A program made the position numbers and the translations under genes. A stretch of DNA of 64,000 nucleotides from positions 62,001-126,000 of the forward strand of contig CACYWZ010000003.1 of NCBI GenBank assembly GCA_902778325.1, written 5' to 3'. The notes below the pieces were generated by a model, which made no database searches, was not told where the DNA came from, and was given only the letters and a program-made list of their open reading frames with translations. The stretch is from an uncultured Spirochaetaceae bacterium (GTDB lineage: Bacteria; Spirochaetota; Spirochaetia; Treponematales; Treponemataceae). Positions 17,339-24,172 of the stretch are shown here, piece after piece (the first letter of the stretch is position 1; the number at the start of each line of letters is the position of its first letter).

Positions 17339-18709
17339 TTAATAAGCGTAATAAACATTAGGAGGATTATCGTCAGGTCCATTTGGAAGATTTGCGGACA
17401 TACCTTTCCAAATATCATTTCCGTTTGTTTGTTCCGCTGTATTTCCGCTGATTATGGAGCTATTTATTGTAAGTGTTCCTATTTGCAAATAAATTCCTCC
17501 ACCGTAAGTTTCTGCAATATTTCCGCTGATTGTGCAGCCAGAAATTTTGTGTGTACCGCTAGTTGTGAGACCGATGGAAAGACCTCCGCCATTATCAGCT
17601 TTGTTGCCTGTGATTTTAGCATTTGACAGTTCTATTTTTTCTACCCAGTCTCCTACCCAAATGCCGCCTCCGTCTCCTGAAGTTACTGTATTATTTGAGA
17701 TTTCTCCTCCTGTCATTGTGAATAAAGTATTTTGTGACTGTGCCAAGCATACACCGCCTCCCATTGATGAAGCTGTGTTGTTGGTGATAACTCCTCCTGT
17801 CATTTTAAGAGTTGTGCTATTTTCCATATACACACCGCCACCGTTTTGGGCTTGGTTGTCTACAATGACAGCGCCGTCAGCGATTGTTACGTTTCCGCTG
17901 ATTAAGTAGATTCCGCCGCCGTATTTTGGGACATCATTACTAGCGTCTCCGCCTGTGATTGTGAGGTTCTTTATTGTAACTGGAACGGGGGAATTTATTC
18001 TGAGCGCACAACCCTCTGCATTAGCGTTTATTATGTCTGTGCTGCTTCCTGTTTTGCCTTTGAGGACGATTTCTTTTCCCGCCATATCTTCGAGTGTGTC
18101 AACGAGCGATTGCGGTTCTGAAAGAATGCCGTCCACGATGAGCCAGTATGTTTTTGTTGAGTCATTGATTTTTTCAACAGCATTGGCAAGTTGTTTGAAC
18201 GGTTTTGCCTTTGAGCCGTCGCTGTCATTAGCGCTTCCATTTGCGCTGATATAATAGCGGATAATGTCGCTTTCGACTTTTTGCAAGAAAAGAGAAAGGG
18301 TGTTTTCGCCTTCCTGAATCGTGATTTTTTCTGACTCGCCTTCATAGAAAACGAACTTCTCGCCTCCGTCCATCTCGTAAGCCTGTGCCGTCGCGTACAC
18401 AGAAAGCCCTGTTGGAATGTTCTCGAACTTTACAGTAGAGCCTTCTGAAACGGAGATTGTCTTTTCGTCTTTATAGCCGCCTTCAAGAGCGATGTCGAGG
18501 TATAAGCCGCTGTCTGCGAGAGTAGCGCTTCTTGAAGAGCTTGCGCTGTTTATTCTGTCTGCAAGCTCGCCTGTGATTGTGAACGAAAGTGAGGCGCGCT
18601 CAGATGAGAGGTCGTTGACGAGAGAGCACGCACAAAGCGAAAGAATAAGGGCGATTATGCAAATTGAGCGAAGTGGGGGGGGGATTAGTGAAAAAAGCGT
18701 TTTGGTCAT
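17339..18709 (-). CDS. Beta-helix repeat surface lipoprotein with C9 tract
   Basis: A 456-residue lipoprotein. The signal peptide ends in the lipobox LCAC (about Cys 28). Residues 35-150 form an Ig-like or fibronectin-like region (SLSFTITGELADRINSASSS). From residue 160 a right-handed parallel beta-helix follows, with GGGIYL, GGGVYM, GGGVCL, GGGIWV and GGGLSI turns alternating with GGxISxNTA rungs. This is a typical treponemal surface architecture. ATG 18709 is chosen because GGAGG lies 7 nt upstream. Nine consecutive C encode part of IPPP in the signal peptide (plus-strand 18675-18683), so single-base slippage would switch the gene off. The SD lies in one arm of an 11-bp inverted repeat. Confidence 0.8.
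   Translation of the reverse strand: MTKTLFSLIPPPLRSICIIALILSLCACSLVNDLSSERASLSFTITGELADRINSASSSRSATLADSGLYLDIALEGGYKDEKTISVSEGSTVKFENIPTGLSVYATAQAYEMDGGEKFVFYEGESEKITIQEGENTLSLFLQKVESDIIRYYISANGSANDSDGSKAKPFKQLANAVEKINDSTKTYWLIVDGILSEPQSLVDTLEDMAGKEIVLKGKTGSSTDIINANAEGCALRINSPVPVTIKNLTITGGDASNDVPKYGGGIYLISGNVTIADGAVIVDNQAQNGGGVYMENSTTLKMTGGVITNNTASSMGGGVCLAQSQNTLFTMTGGEISNNTVTSGDGGGIWVGDWVEKIELSNAKITGNKADNGGGLSIGLTTSGTHKISGCTISGNIAETYGGGIYLQIGTLTINSSIISGNTAEQTNGNDIWKGMSANLPNGPDDNPPNVYYAY
18675..18683 (-). repeat. C9 homopolymer in a signal-peptide coding region
   Basis: Nine consecutive C (G on the plus strand) span codons 9-12 of the lipoprotein. Homopolymeric tracts of this length are known contingency loci in pathogens including Treponema pallidum. 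Confidence 0.9.
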
Positions 18710-18710
18710 A

Positions 18711-18757
18711 AAAAAGCCTCCATTGCTTTTTATTATAAGGCACAAAGGAGGCTTTTT
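18711..18757 (-). promoter_or_regulatory. Inverted repeat: terminator arm, promoter in loop, SD in second arm
   Basis: On the minus strand AAAAAGCCTCC (18757-18747) and GGAGGCTTTTT (18721-18711) pair perfectly around a 25-nt loop. The second arm plus T run can terminate ilvB transcripts. The loop holds TATAAT (18737-18732), with CTGAAA 17 nt upstream as a weak -35. The GGAGG of the second arm is the SD of the beta-helix lipoprotein. A read-through ilvB transcript would hide this SD; one started in the loop would expose it. Confidence 0.7.
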
Positions 18758-18784
18758 CAGTGAAACGCTGTGATTTATGCGCGA

Positions 18785-20530
18785 TTAGTTCATTATTGCG
18801 TCGATGTTCGCAGAGCCTGCTTTCACGAACGGAAGGACGTTCTCGCTCATGCTGATTTTGACGCGGACGAAATGAGGGCCGACTGAGAAGGCTCGCTTGA
18901 ACCATTGCGGGTCGTCGTCGATGTCCATCGCGTCAATGCCGAAACCGCGTGCGATTGAAACGAGGTCAGGGCTTTTCTTGAAGATGCTTGCGCTGTAGTT
19001 CTTGCTGAAAAGATACTCCTGCTGCTGTCTGACCATTCCGAGCGCTCCGTTGTCAAGGACGATGACGGTGACAGGCAAATCTTGCTCCGCGAGGGTTGCG
19101 AGTTCTTGAACGTTCATCATTATTGAGCCGTCGCCCGAAAAGCAGATGATGCGCTTGTCGCGGTTTGCGAGCGCCGCACCGATTGCCGCAGGAAGCCCGA
19201 AGCCCATTGTGCCGAGAGAGCCAGAGGTGAGAAGCTGCCGCGCCCGCTCAATCGGGTAATACTGCGCTGTCCACATCTGGTGCTGACCGACGTCGGTCGT
19301 GACGATGATGTCTTCTTCGCGAAGTCCTGCGTGGTGCGCAAAATCAGGGATTTCGGCAATAAAGGCTCTCGGGTTTGTTCCTTCTTCGACAGAGGTCGGC
19401 GCGCTTTTGTCGTGGAGGGCGCAAATGCTGTTGAGCCACTCTTCGCGGTCTTTTGCGAGGGCGTGGAAAGCGCACTGCTCTTTTTGGCTCACGAGGATTG
19501 CTGCAAGGCGCGGAAGTATGTCTTCGGCTTTTGCAACGATTGAAATATCAGCGTCAACGATTTTGTTTATCTCGGCGGCGTCGATGTCGATGTGAATGAT
19601 TTTGGCATTCGGGCAGAACTTGTTTATGACGCCTGTGGCGCGGTCATCAAAGCGGGCGCCTGCAACAAGAACGACGTCGCTGTCGTGCATTGCGCGGTTT
19701 GCGGCAACAGAGCCGTGCATACCGACCATGCCGACAGTTCCGACATAGCTGCGGGGAACAGCGCCTATTCCCATGAGGCTTGTCACGACAGGACAAGGGT
19801 AGAGCTCAAGAAAGCGCGAAAGACCATAAGCGCCGTCTGGTGAGTTAGCGCCGCCACCTGCGTAAACTACAGGCTTTTTTGCGCAAAGGAGCATCTCGGC
19901 GCATTTTGGCAATATCTCCTGAATGCTCTTTTCGCTCGTGTGGTATCTGAGAGAGTCGCCCAAGCCCAAAAAGCGCTCGTCGGCGCTGTTTCCAAGCTCC
20001 GGCATATCGGGAAGCACATCAATATCGATGACTTGTGTCTGAACGTCGCGCGGAACATCAACCAAGACAGGACCAGGGCGTCCGTTTTGCGCAATGGCGA
20101 ATGCTTCAGGAAGCGCCTTGAGGAGTTCTTTTGCGCTTTTGACCATAACGCTGTGCTTTGTGATTGGGAACGAAAGCCCGAAAGTATCGGCTTCCTGAAA
20201 AGCGTCAGTTCCGATGAGCGCTGTGTTAACCTGACCTGTGATTGCCACGAGCGGAATCGAATCGCTTCGGGCGTCTGCGATTGCTGTAAGAAGGTTCATC
20301 GCTCCAGGACCGCTTGTTGCCAAGCATACGGCAGGCTTTCCTGTTGTCCGCGCCATTCCCTGCGCGATGAATCCTGCTGCCTGTTCGTGTCTGACGAGAA
20401 TGTGCGTGATTGAACTTTTGCAAAGCTCGTCGTAGAGCGGCAAGATAGAACCGCCCGGAATGCCCGAAACCATAGTAATTCCTGCTTTTTCGAGCAAAGC
20501 AACAATAATCTGAGAGCCTGTCATTTTCAT
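18785..20530 (-). CDS. ilvB: Acetolactate synthase large subunit
   Basis: A 581-residue ThDP- and FAD-dependent enzyme of valine/leucine/isoleucine synthesis, joining two pyruvate or pyruvate plus 2-oxobutyrate. It has the ThDP-activating Glu in LVRHEQAAGFIAQG, ATSGPGAMNLLTAIADA, the FAD region GTVGMVGMHGSVAANRAM, and the ThDP/Mg motif GDGSIMMNVQELATL ending in LDNGALGMVRQQQEY. Length is normal. No small regulatory subunit (ilvN) gene lies beside it, and ilvC is 21 kb away, so the pathway is dispersed. Start ATG 20530 (MKMTGSQ) has a weak GGCGGA SD; ATG 20524 is possible. No attenuator leader is seen. Confidence 0.95.
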   Translation of the reverse strand: MKMTGSQIIVALLEKAGITMVSGIPGGSILPLYDELCKSSITHILVRHEQAAGFIAQGMARTTGKPAVCLATSGPGAMNLLTAIADARSDSIPLVAITGQVNTALIGTDAFQEADTFGLSFPITKHSVMVKSAKELLKALPEAFAIAQNGRPGPVLVDVPRDVQTQVIDIDVLPDMPELGNSADERFLGLGDSLRYHTSEKSIQEILPKCAEMLLCAKKPVVYAGGGANSPDGAYGLSRFLELYPCPVVTSLMGIGAVPRSYVGTVGMVGMHGSVAANRAMHDSDVVLVAGARFDDRATGVINKFCPNAKIIHIDIDAAEINKIVDADISIVAKAEDILPRLAAILVSQKEQCAFHALAKDREEWLNSICALHDKSAPTSVEEGTNPRAFIAEIPDFAHHAGLREEDIIVTTDVGQHQMWTAQYYPIERARQLLTSGSLGTMGFGLPAAIGAALANRDKRIICFSGDGSIMMNVQELATLAEQDLPVTVIVLDNGALGMVRQQQEYLFSKNYSASIFKKSPDLVSIARGFGIDAMDIDDDPQWFKRAFSVGPHFVRVKISMSENVLPFVKAGSANIDAIMN

Positions 20531-20572
20531 TGATTTTTCCGCCTTATAGAGAAACGTGATGTGGTTAAAAAA

Positions 20573-20601
20573 ATATTCTCATAGGCAATTTTTTTTGTCA
20601 A
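20573..20601 (-). promoter_or_regulatory. Promoter of ilvB
   Basis: On the minus strand TTGACA, a 17-nt spacer and GAATAT, 42 nt before the ilvB ATG. It lies just past the stop of the upstream small membrane protein, so ilvB can be transcribed on its own. Confidence 0.7.
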
Positions 20602-20606
20602 GGTAT

Positions 20607-20903
20607 CTATTCGCTATCAGCCTTTTCTGCGCCGTTTACATTCTTTTTGAGCAAGAAAAAATACATTGCCACAGAGGAGGCGACAACGATTAAGCCGAGC
20701 AAGGCGTCCTTTTTTGTCATCTCAAGAAAAGTGCCGCCCGTGATTGCCGAAATCGCTCCCATGGCGCACCACATCAGCGTGGCTGACCAAAGCATTGCAG
20801 AAACCGCGAACATACAGCGGTCGTTCGTTTTGAAATAAAGTTTTTTGACGAGCCAAAGAATACTGCTGATTAAGGCCGCGACAAGAGTAATAAGAAGGCA
20901 CAT
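20607..20903 (-). CDS. Small three-helix membrane protein, unknown
   Basis: A 98-residue protein with three predicted membrane helices: residues 3-22 (LLITLVAALISSILWLV), 33-57 (FAVSAMLWSATLMWCAMGAI) and 68-86 (LLGLIVVASSVAMYFFLL). A charged tail, KKNVNGAEKADSE, follows. I do not recognise the family. It lies upstream of ilvB on the same strand with 76 nt between, and ilvB has its own promoter. GGAG lies close to the ATG. Hydrophobic periodicity and the SD support it as a real gene. Confidence 0.55.
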   Translation of the reverse strand: MCLLITLVAALISSILWLVKKLYFKTNDRCMFAVSAMLWSATLMWCAMGAISAITGGTFLEMTKKDALLGLIVVASSVAMYFFLLKKNVNGAEKADSE

Positions 20904-20961
20904 TTTTTTTCTCCGTTTACAAATTGAGTATAAAGCGCTAGAGTTTTCTCCGATAGATTTT

Positions 20962-20994
20962 TTTATCGAACGTTTATCGAACGTTTATCGAACG
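20962..20994. repeat. 11-bp triple repeat
   Basis: TTTATCGAACG is present three times in perfect tandem in the divergent gap between the small membrane protein and the NusG-II gene. Helical-turn spacing could phase a DNA-binding protein; no regulator is identified. Confidence 0.8.
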
Positions 20995-21034
20995 CTTGTA
21001 AAATTATCGTATCACGGAAAACGGATTTTGTGTT

Positions 21035-21424
21035 ATGAGTTCTTTCGAGATTGCAAAAAAACTAAAGCCCTTTGACTTTGTGATTGTCGCTCTTGTGCTT
21101 GCCGCCTCTTTTTTTTCGTTTCGCCTTTGCACAAAAAAAGCGCTTCTGGCAAAAGACAAAATCGCCTTTGTCAGAGCGAGCGAAAAAGAATACGTGTTCC
21201 CGCTTTCAAAAGACGCCATTTATCGCGTGCAAGGCGAGAAAGGGGAGGCGACAATCGAAGTGAAGGGCGGAAAAGTGCGCATTGCCTCCTCTTCTTGTCC
21301 GAACAAGACGTGCGTGAAATGCGGCTTTGTTGATAGCGGAAAAATAATATGTTTGCCGAACAAAGTGTTTGTGAGCGTTGAAAATGATGAGCAGAAAAAA
21401 GTTCTTGATGCCGTTTCTCAATAA
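21035..21424 (+). CDS. NusG domain II-containing membrane-anchored protein
   Basis: A 129-residue protein with one N-terminal membrane helix (DFVIVALVLAASFFSFRLC) and an extracytoplasmic NusG domain II. That domain is recognised by YRVQGEKGEATIEVKGGKVR, then SSCPNKTCVKCGFVDSGKI and ICLPNKVFVSV, with its conserved Cys pairs. Members of this family are regularly encoded beside Gx-transporter genes, as here. From memory, a similar pair (EetA/EetB) belongs to the flavin-based extracellular electron-transfer loci of Firmicutes, but no ApbE or FMN-binding gene is in this window. The downstream gene overlaps it by 47 nt. Confidence 0.8.
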   Translation: MSSFEIAKKLKPFDFVIVALVLAASFFSFRLCTKKALLAKDKIAFVRASEKEYVFPLSKDAIYRVQGEKGEATIEVKGGKVRIASSSCPNKTCVKCGFVDSGKIICLPNKVFVSVENDEQKKVLDAVSQ

Positions 21425-22277
21425 ATTTCGCAATAAAATCGAGGACGCAATAAAAAAGTCTTTGCAGTACAAAAGCGCCATGTTTCACCTTTCGGGCGTA
21501 GAGGCGTCGCTTCTTCTTCCCGTGCCGTTTTTGAAAATCGGGCTTTCAAACGCCGTCGTCGTCAAGGCTGTGCGCTCTTCAATGCCTCTTCTTCCGCTCA
21601 TTTTTCTCTCGCTCGAAAAAGCCGTGTCCTCCGCGATTTTTTCGCTTCTTCTTGCAACGCCGTTTTTCTTGCTGTCGCTCTCGCAAAGCCTTTTTTCCGC
21701 CATCGTCATGTTCCTTGTGCAAAAAGTCGCAGGAAAAAAAACAAGCGCATTCGGTCTTTCAGTCGCAGGCGCGGCTTCCAGCGCCCTCTGCCAGCTTGCC
21801 CTTTGCTCGCTTTATCTTGGACGCGGCGTCTTCGCTCTCCTTTCGCCAATGCTCGTTTTCTCGCTCTTTTCTGGCGCAATCACAGCCGCAGTCTCCGAGA
21901 AAATCAGCGCGGAGGAAAGCGGAGATGATGGCAGAAAAGTTGTATTTTCAAAAAAAAGTGTTTTGCTTTTTTTGTGCGCCGTTTTGTTTTGCGTGCTCTC
22001 AATGCGCGAAAAAAACATTTTCGTCCTTGCCTCAATCTTTTCGCTCTGCGTCCTCGCTTCTCTTTTTTTGAGGGTGAAGACAAAACTTCTGCCGTTTTTC
22101 TCGATTGGCGCTTTTTGCGCTTTGAGCGCGATTTTCTCTCCTTCGGGAAGAGTCATTTTCACGCTTTTTTCGCTGAAAATAACGTCGCTTTCGCTCATGG
22201 AGGCTCTGAAAAAGACGCTTTCGCTTTTTTCGTGCGTCCTTTTTTCAAAGATTGCGCTTTCTTTGTCGCAAAAGTAA
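21378..22277 (+). CDS. Gx transporter family protein (HepT component I-like)
   Basis: A 299-residue protein with about eight to nine membrane helices, of the Gx transporter / heptaprenyl diphosphate synthase component I family. Typical sequence is FLKIGLSNAVVVKA followed by SAIFSLLLATPFFLLSLSQS and LCQLALCSLYLGRG. Related proteins are thought to be S-component-like transporters rather than prenyl synthases. Start choice is uncertain: TTG 21378, ATG 21384 or ATG 21387 all overlap the NusG-II gene and none has a strong SD, so translational coupling is likely. Confidence 0.75.
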   Translation: MKMMSRKKFLMPFLNKFRNKIEDAIKKSLQYKSAMFHLSGVEASLLLPVPFLKIGLSNAVVVKAVRSSMPLLPLIFLSLEKAVSSAIFSLLLATPFFLLSLSQSLFSAIVMFLVQKVAGKKTSAFGLSVAGAASSALCQLALCSLYLGRGVFALLSPMLVFSLFSGAITAAVSEKISAEESGDDGRKVVFSKKSVLLFLCAVLFCVLSMREKNIFVLASIFSLCVLASLFLRVKTKLLPFFSIGAFCALSAIFSPSGRVIFTLFSLKITSLSLMEALKKTLSLFSCVLFSKIALSLSQK

Positions 22278-22333
22278 TATAGATGACAGTGTTTTCTTTG
22301 TCGTTTCATCGCTGTAGCAATTGTCTTAAAGAT

Positions 22334-22520
22334 AACAAATGTTCGTTTTAAGACTGCGAGCCAGCGGAGCTTCGAACAAATGTTTAAAGAGCGAAATTCA
22401 CTCCAGCGAGGCTTTAAACAAATGTTTAAAGCATGAAATTCATGCCAGCGAGGCTTTAAACAAATGTTTAAAGAGCAAAATTCACTCTGGTGAGCCTTCT
22501 AACAAATGTTTTAGCCGAGA
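22334..22520 (-). repeat. 42-bp array seeded in the end of the GGDEF/EAL gene
   Basis: Five units of about 42-43 bp centre on AAACATTTGTTTAAA, part of the palindrome TTTAAACAAATGTTTAAA. On the minus strand the unit is GAGTGAATTTCGCTC, then TTTAAACATTTGTTTAAAG, then CCTCGCTG. The unit nearest the gene begins inside its last codons: GAGTCAATTCTCGGCTAA (ESILG and stop) aligns to GAGTGAATTTTGCTCTTTAA of the next unit. A partial copy occurs at 11413-11480. Confidence 0.85.
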
Positions 22521-24148
22521 ATTGACTCACATTCGTCTTTTGGCATCGGTCTTCCTTTCAGAAAGCCCTGAATGTTGTGGCAGTGAAGGTCGTGCAAAAC
22601 TTTCATCTGCTCAGGATATTCGACGCCTTCTGCAATTGTGTCGAGTCCGAGTTTTGTGACCATCGAGATAATCGAGTCGGTGATGTTCGCCTCGATGCTC
22701 TCCATTGAGGTGAGGTTCGTGACGAAAGATTTGTCGATTTTGAGCGTCGTGAGCGGCAGAACCTGCAAGTAGCGGAGCGAAGAGTATCCTGTTCCGAAGT
22801 CGTCGAGGGAAATGCCGAAGCCCATCTCCTTGAGAAGTTTTAGCTGTGCGATGATTTCTGTGGGGTTGTCGATGAGAACGCCTTCCGTGATTTCAAGCTC
22901 GACTGTTTTCGGGTCGAGTTTGTAGCGGCAAATTGCGTCTTCGACATCAAAGAGGAAGTCTCCTTTTTTGAGCTGGATTGGAGAGACGTTGATGCTCATT
23001 ATGCCCTTGAAATTGTGGTTCGTCTGCCAGTCCTTGAGCGTCTGGCAAGCCTTGTCGAGAACCCATTTTCCGATTGGGACGACGAGATTTGTCTCTTCGG
23101 CGATAGGAATGAACTTTTCCGGGCTAATCCAGCCGAAATCTTTGTCGTGCCAGCGAAGGAGCGCCTCAAAGCCTCTGAGCGTGTTTGTCCTGATGTCGTA
23201 CTGCGGCTGGAAATAGAGCTGGAACTCGTTTTTCTCGAACGCCTGCGCAAGATGATACTGCATTGCGACTTTTGCGGAAAACTTCTGGTACATAATCGAC
23301 TGAAAGAACAAAATCGTGTTCTTTCCTGCGGCTTTTGCGTCGTAAAGCGCGACGTCGGCGAATTTGAGCAAGTCTGTTTCGTTCGTGCTGTCTTCAGGAT
23401 AGAAGACAATGCCGCCTGAGACGCTGATGTTCTCGGCGCTGAGAGACTCGTGGACGGCGTCTGCGACTGTCGCCATGTAATTGCGGTTCTCAAGTTGTGT
23501 GACGAGCAGCAAAAACTCGTCGTCGCCGAATCTGAACGCCTTTATGTTCGGCTTCAAAAATCTTTCCAGAACTTCTGAGGTGAGTTTTATGAGCGCGTCT
23601 CCTGCCGAGTGTCCGTTCGTGTCGTTAATCGTCTTCATATTGTCGAGGTCAAGCAAAAGAAGGGCGAATTTGCTCTTTTCCTGCTTGCTTTTCTCGATTG
23701 TCGCTTTTAGCTCTGAAAAGAAACTGTCGCGGTTGGGCAGTCCTGAAATATTGTCTGTGTTGTTTCTTCCGCTTGTGTAAATCGGGAGCGGGAAATTGAA
23801 GTTTTGTCGTTTTGAATCGACGATTACAAAGATGAGCCGCCCTTTTCCGAACGCTTTTATTATGACGTATGTCTGATTTCCTGTGTTTTTCTCTCGAAGG
23901 AAAATCTCCTCGCTGTCGTCCTCGCTTTCAAGAAGTCGCTCAAGAATGTCCATGTCGGCAGGTCTTACGTTCATGACGTTGTAAATATACTCGATGATAT
24001 TTGAGCCTAGCGGGAGGTTGTTTTTTGTGAGCGCAAAAAAACTTTTGTTCGCAAACTCAACGTATAGCTTTTCGATTGTGCCTGAAACTACGACAAGCGC
24101 GTCCGGAAGGCAATCGAGCAATTCTTTGTATTCGGTAAAATCTTTCAT
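22511..24148 (-). CDS. Cyclic-di-GMP phosphodiesterase with degenerate GGDEF and EAL domains
   Basis: A 545-residue cytoplasmic signalling protein. The N-terminus (to about 120) is PAS-like (LPDALVVVSGTIEKLYVEF). The GGDEF domain (about 135-290) carries FRFGDDEFLLL, so the signature is GDDEF, which usually lowers or abolishes cyclase activity. The EAL domain (about 300-545) looks complete: FEALLRW, INVSPIQLKKGD, ELEITEG, DDFGTGYSSLRYL, KIDKSFV and AEGVE. I therefore predict c-di-GMP hydrolysis. The ATG at 24148 has GGAG 9 nt upstream; TTG 24163 is an alternative. It ends the xseA-xseB-mutL operon. Confidence 0.88.
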   Translation of the reverse strand: MKDFTEYKELLDCLPDALVVVSGTIEKLYVEFANKSFFALTKNNLPLGSNIIEYIYNVMNVRPADMDILERLLESEDDSEEIFLREKNTGNQTYVIIKAFGKGRLIFVIVDSKRQNFNFPLPIYTSGRNNTDNISGLPNRDSFFSELKATIEKSKQEKSKFALLLLDLDNMKTINDTNGHSAGDALIKLTSEVLERFLKPNIKAFRFGDDEFLLLVTQLENRNYMATVADAVHESLSAENISVSGGIVFYPEDSTNETDLLKFADVALYDAKAAGKNTILFFQSIMYQKFSAKVAMQYHLAQAFEKNEFQLYFQPQYDIRTNTLRGFEALLRWHDKDFGWISPEKFIPIAEETNLVVPIGKWVLDKACQTLKDWQTNHNFKGIMSINVSPIQLKKGDFLFDVEDAICRYKLDPKTVELEITEGVLIDNPTEIIAQLKLLKEMGFGISLDDFGTGYSSLRYLQVLPLTTLKIDKSFVTNLTSMESIEANITDSIISMVTKLGLDTIAEGVEYPEQMKVLHDLHCHNIQGFLKGRPMPKDECESILG

Positions 24149-24172
24149 AAACATCTGCTCCAAAAATAGATT

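Noticed and set aside
22339..22659. Open frame with a 14-residue repeat (EALNKCLKSEIHS type), and a related one at 11376-11564
   Set aside because: The frame stays open only because the DNA array has a 42-bp period. It has no SD or promoter and runs antisense into the GGDEF/EAL gene.
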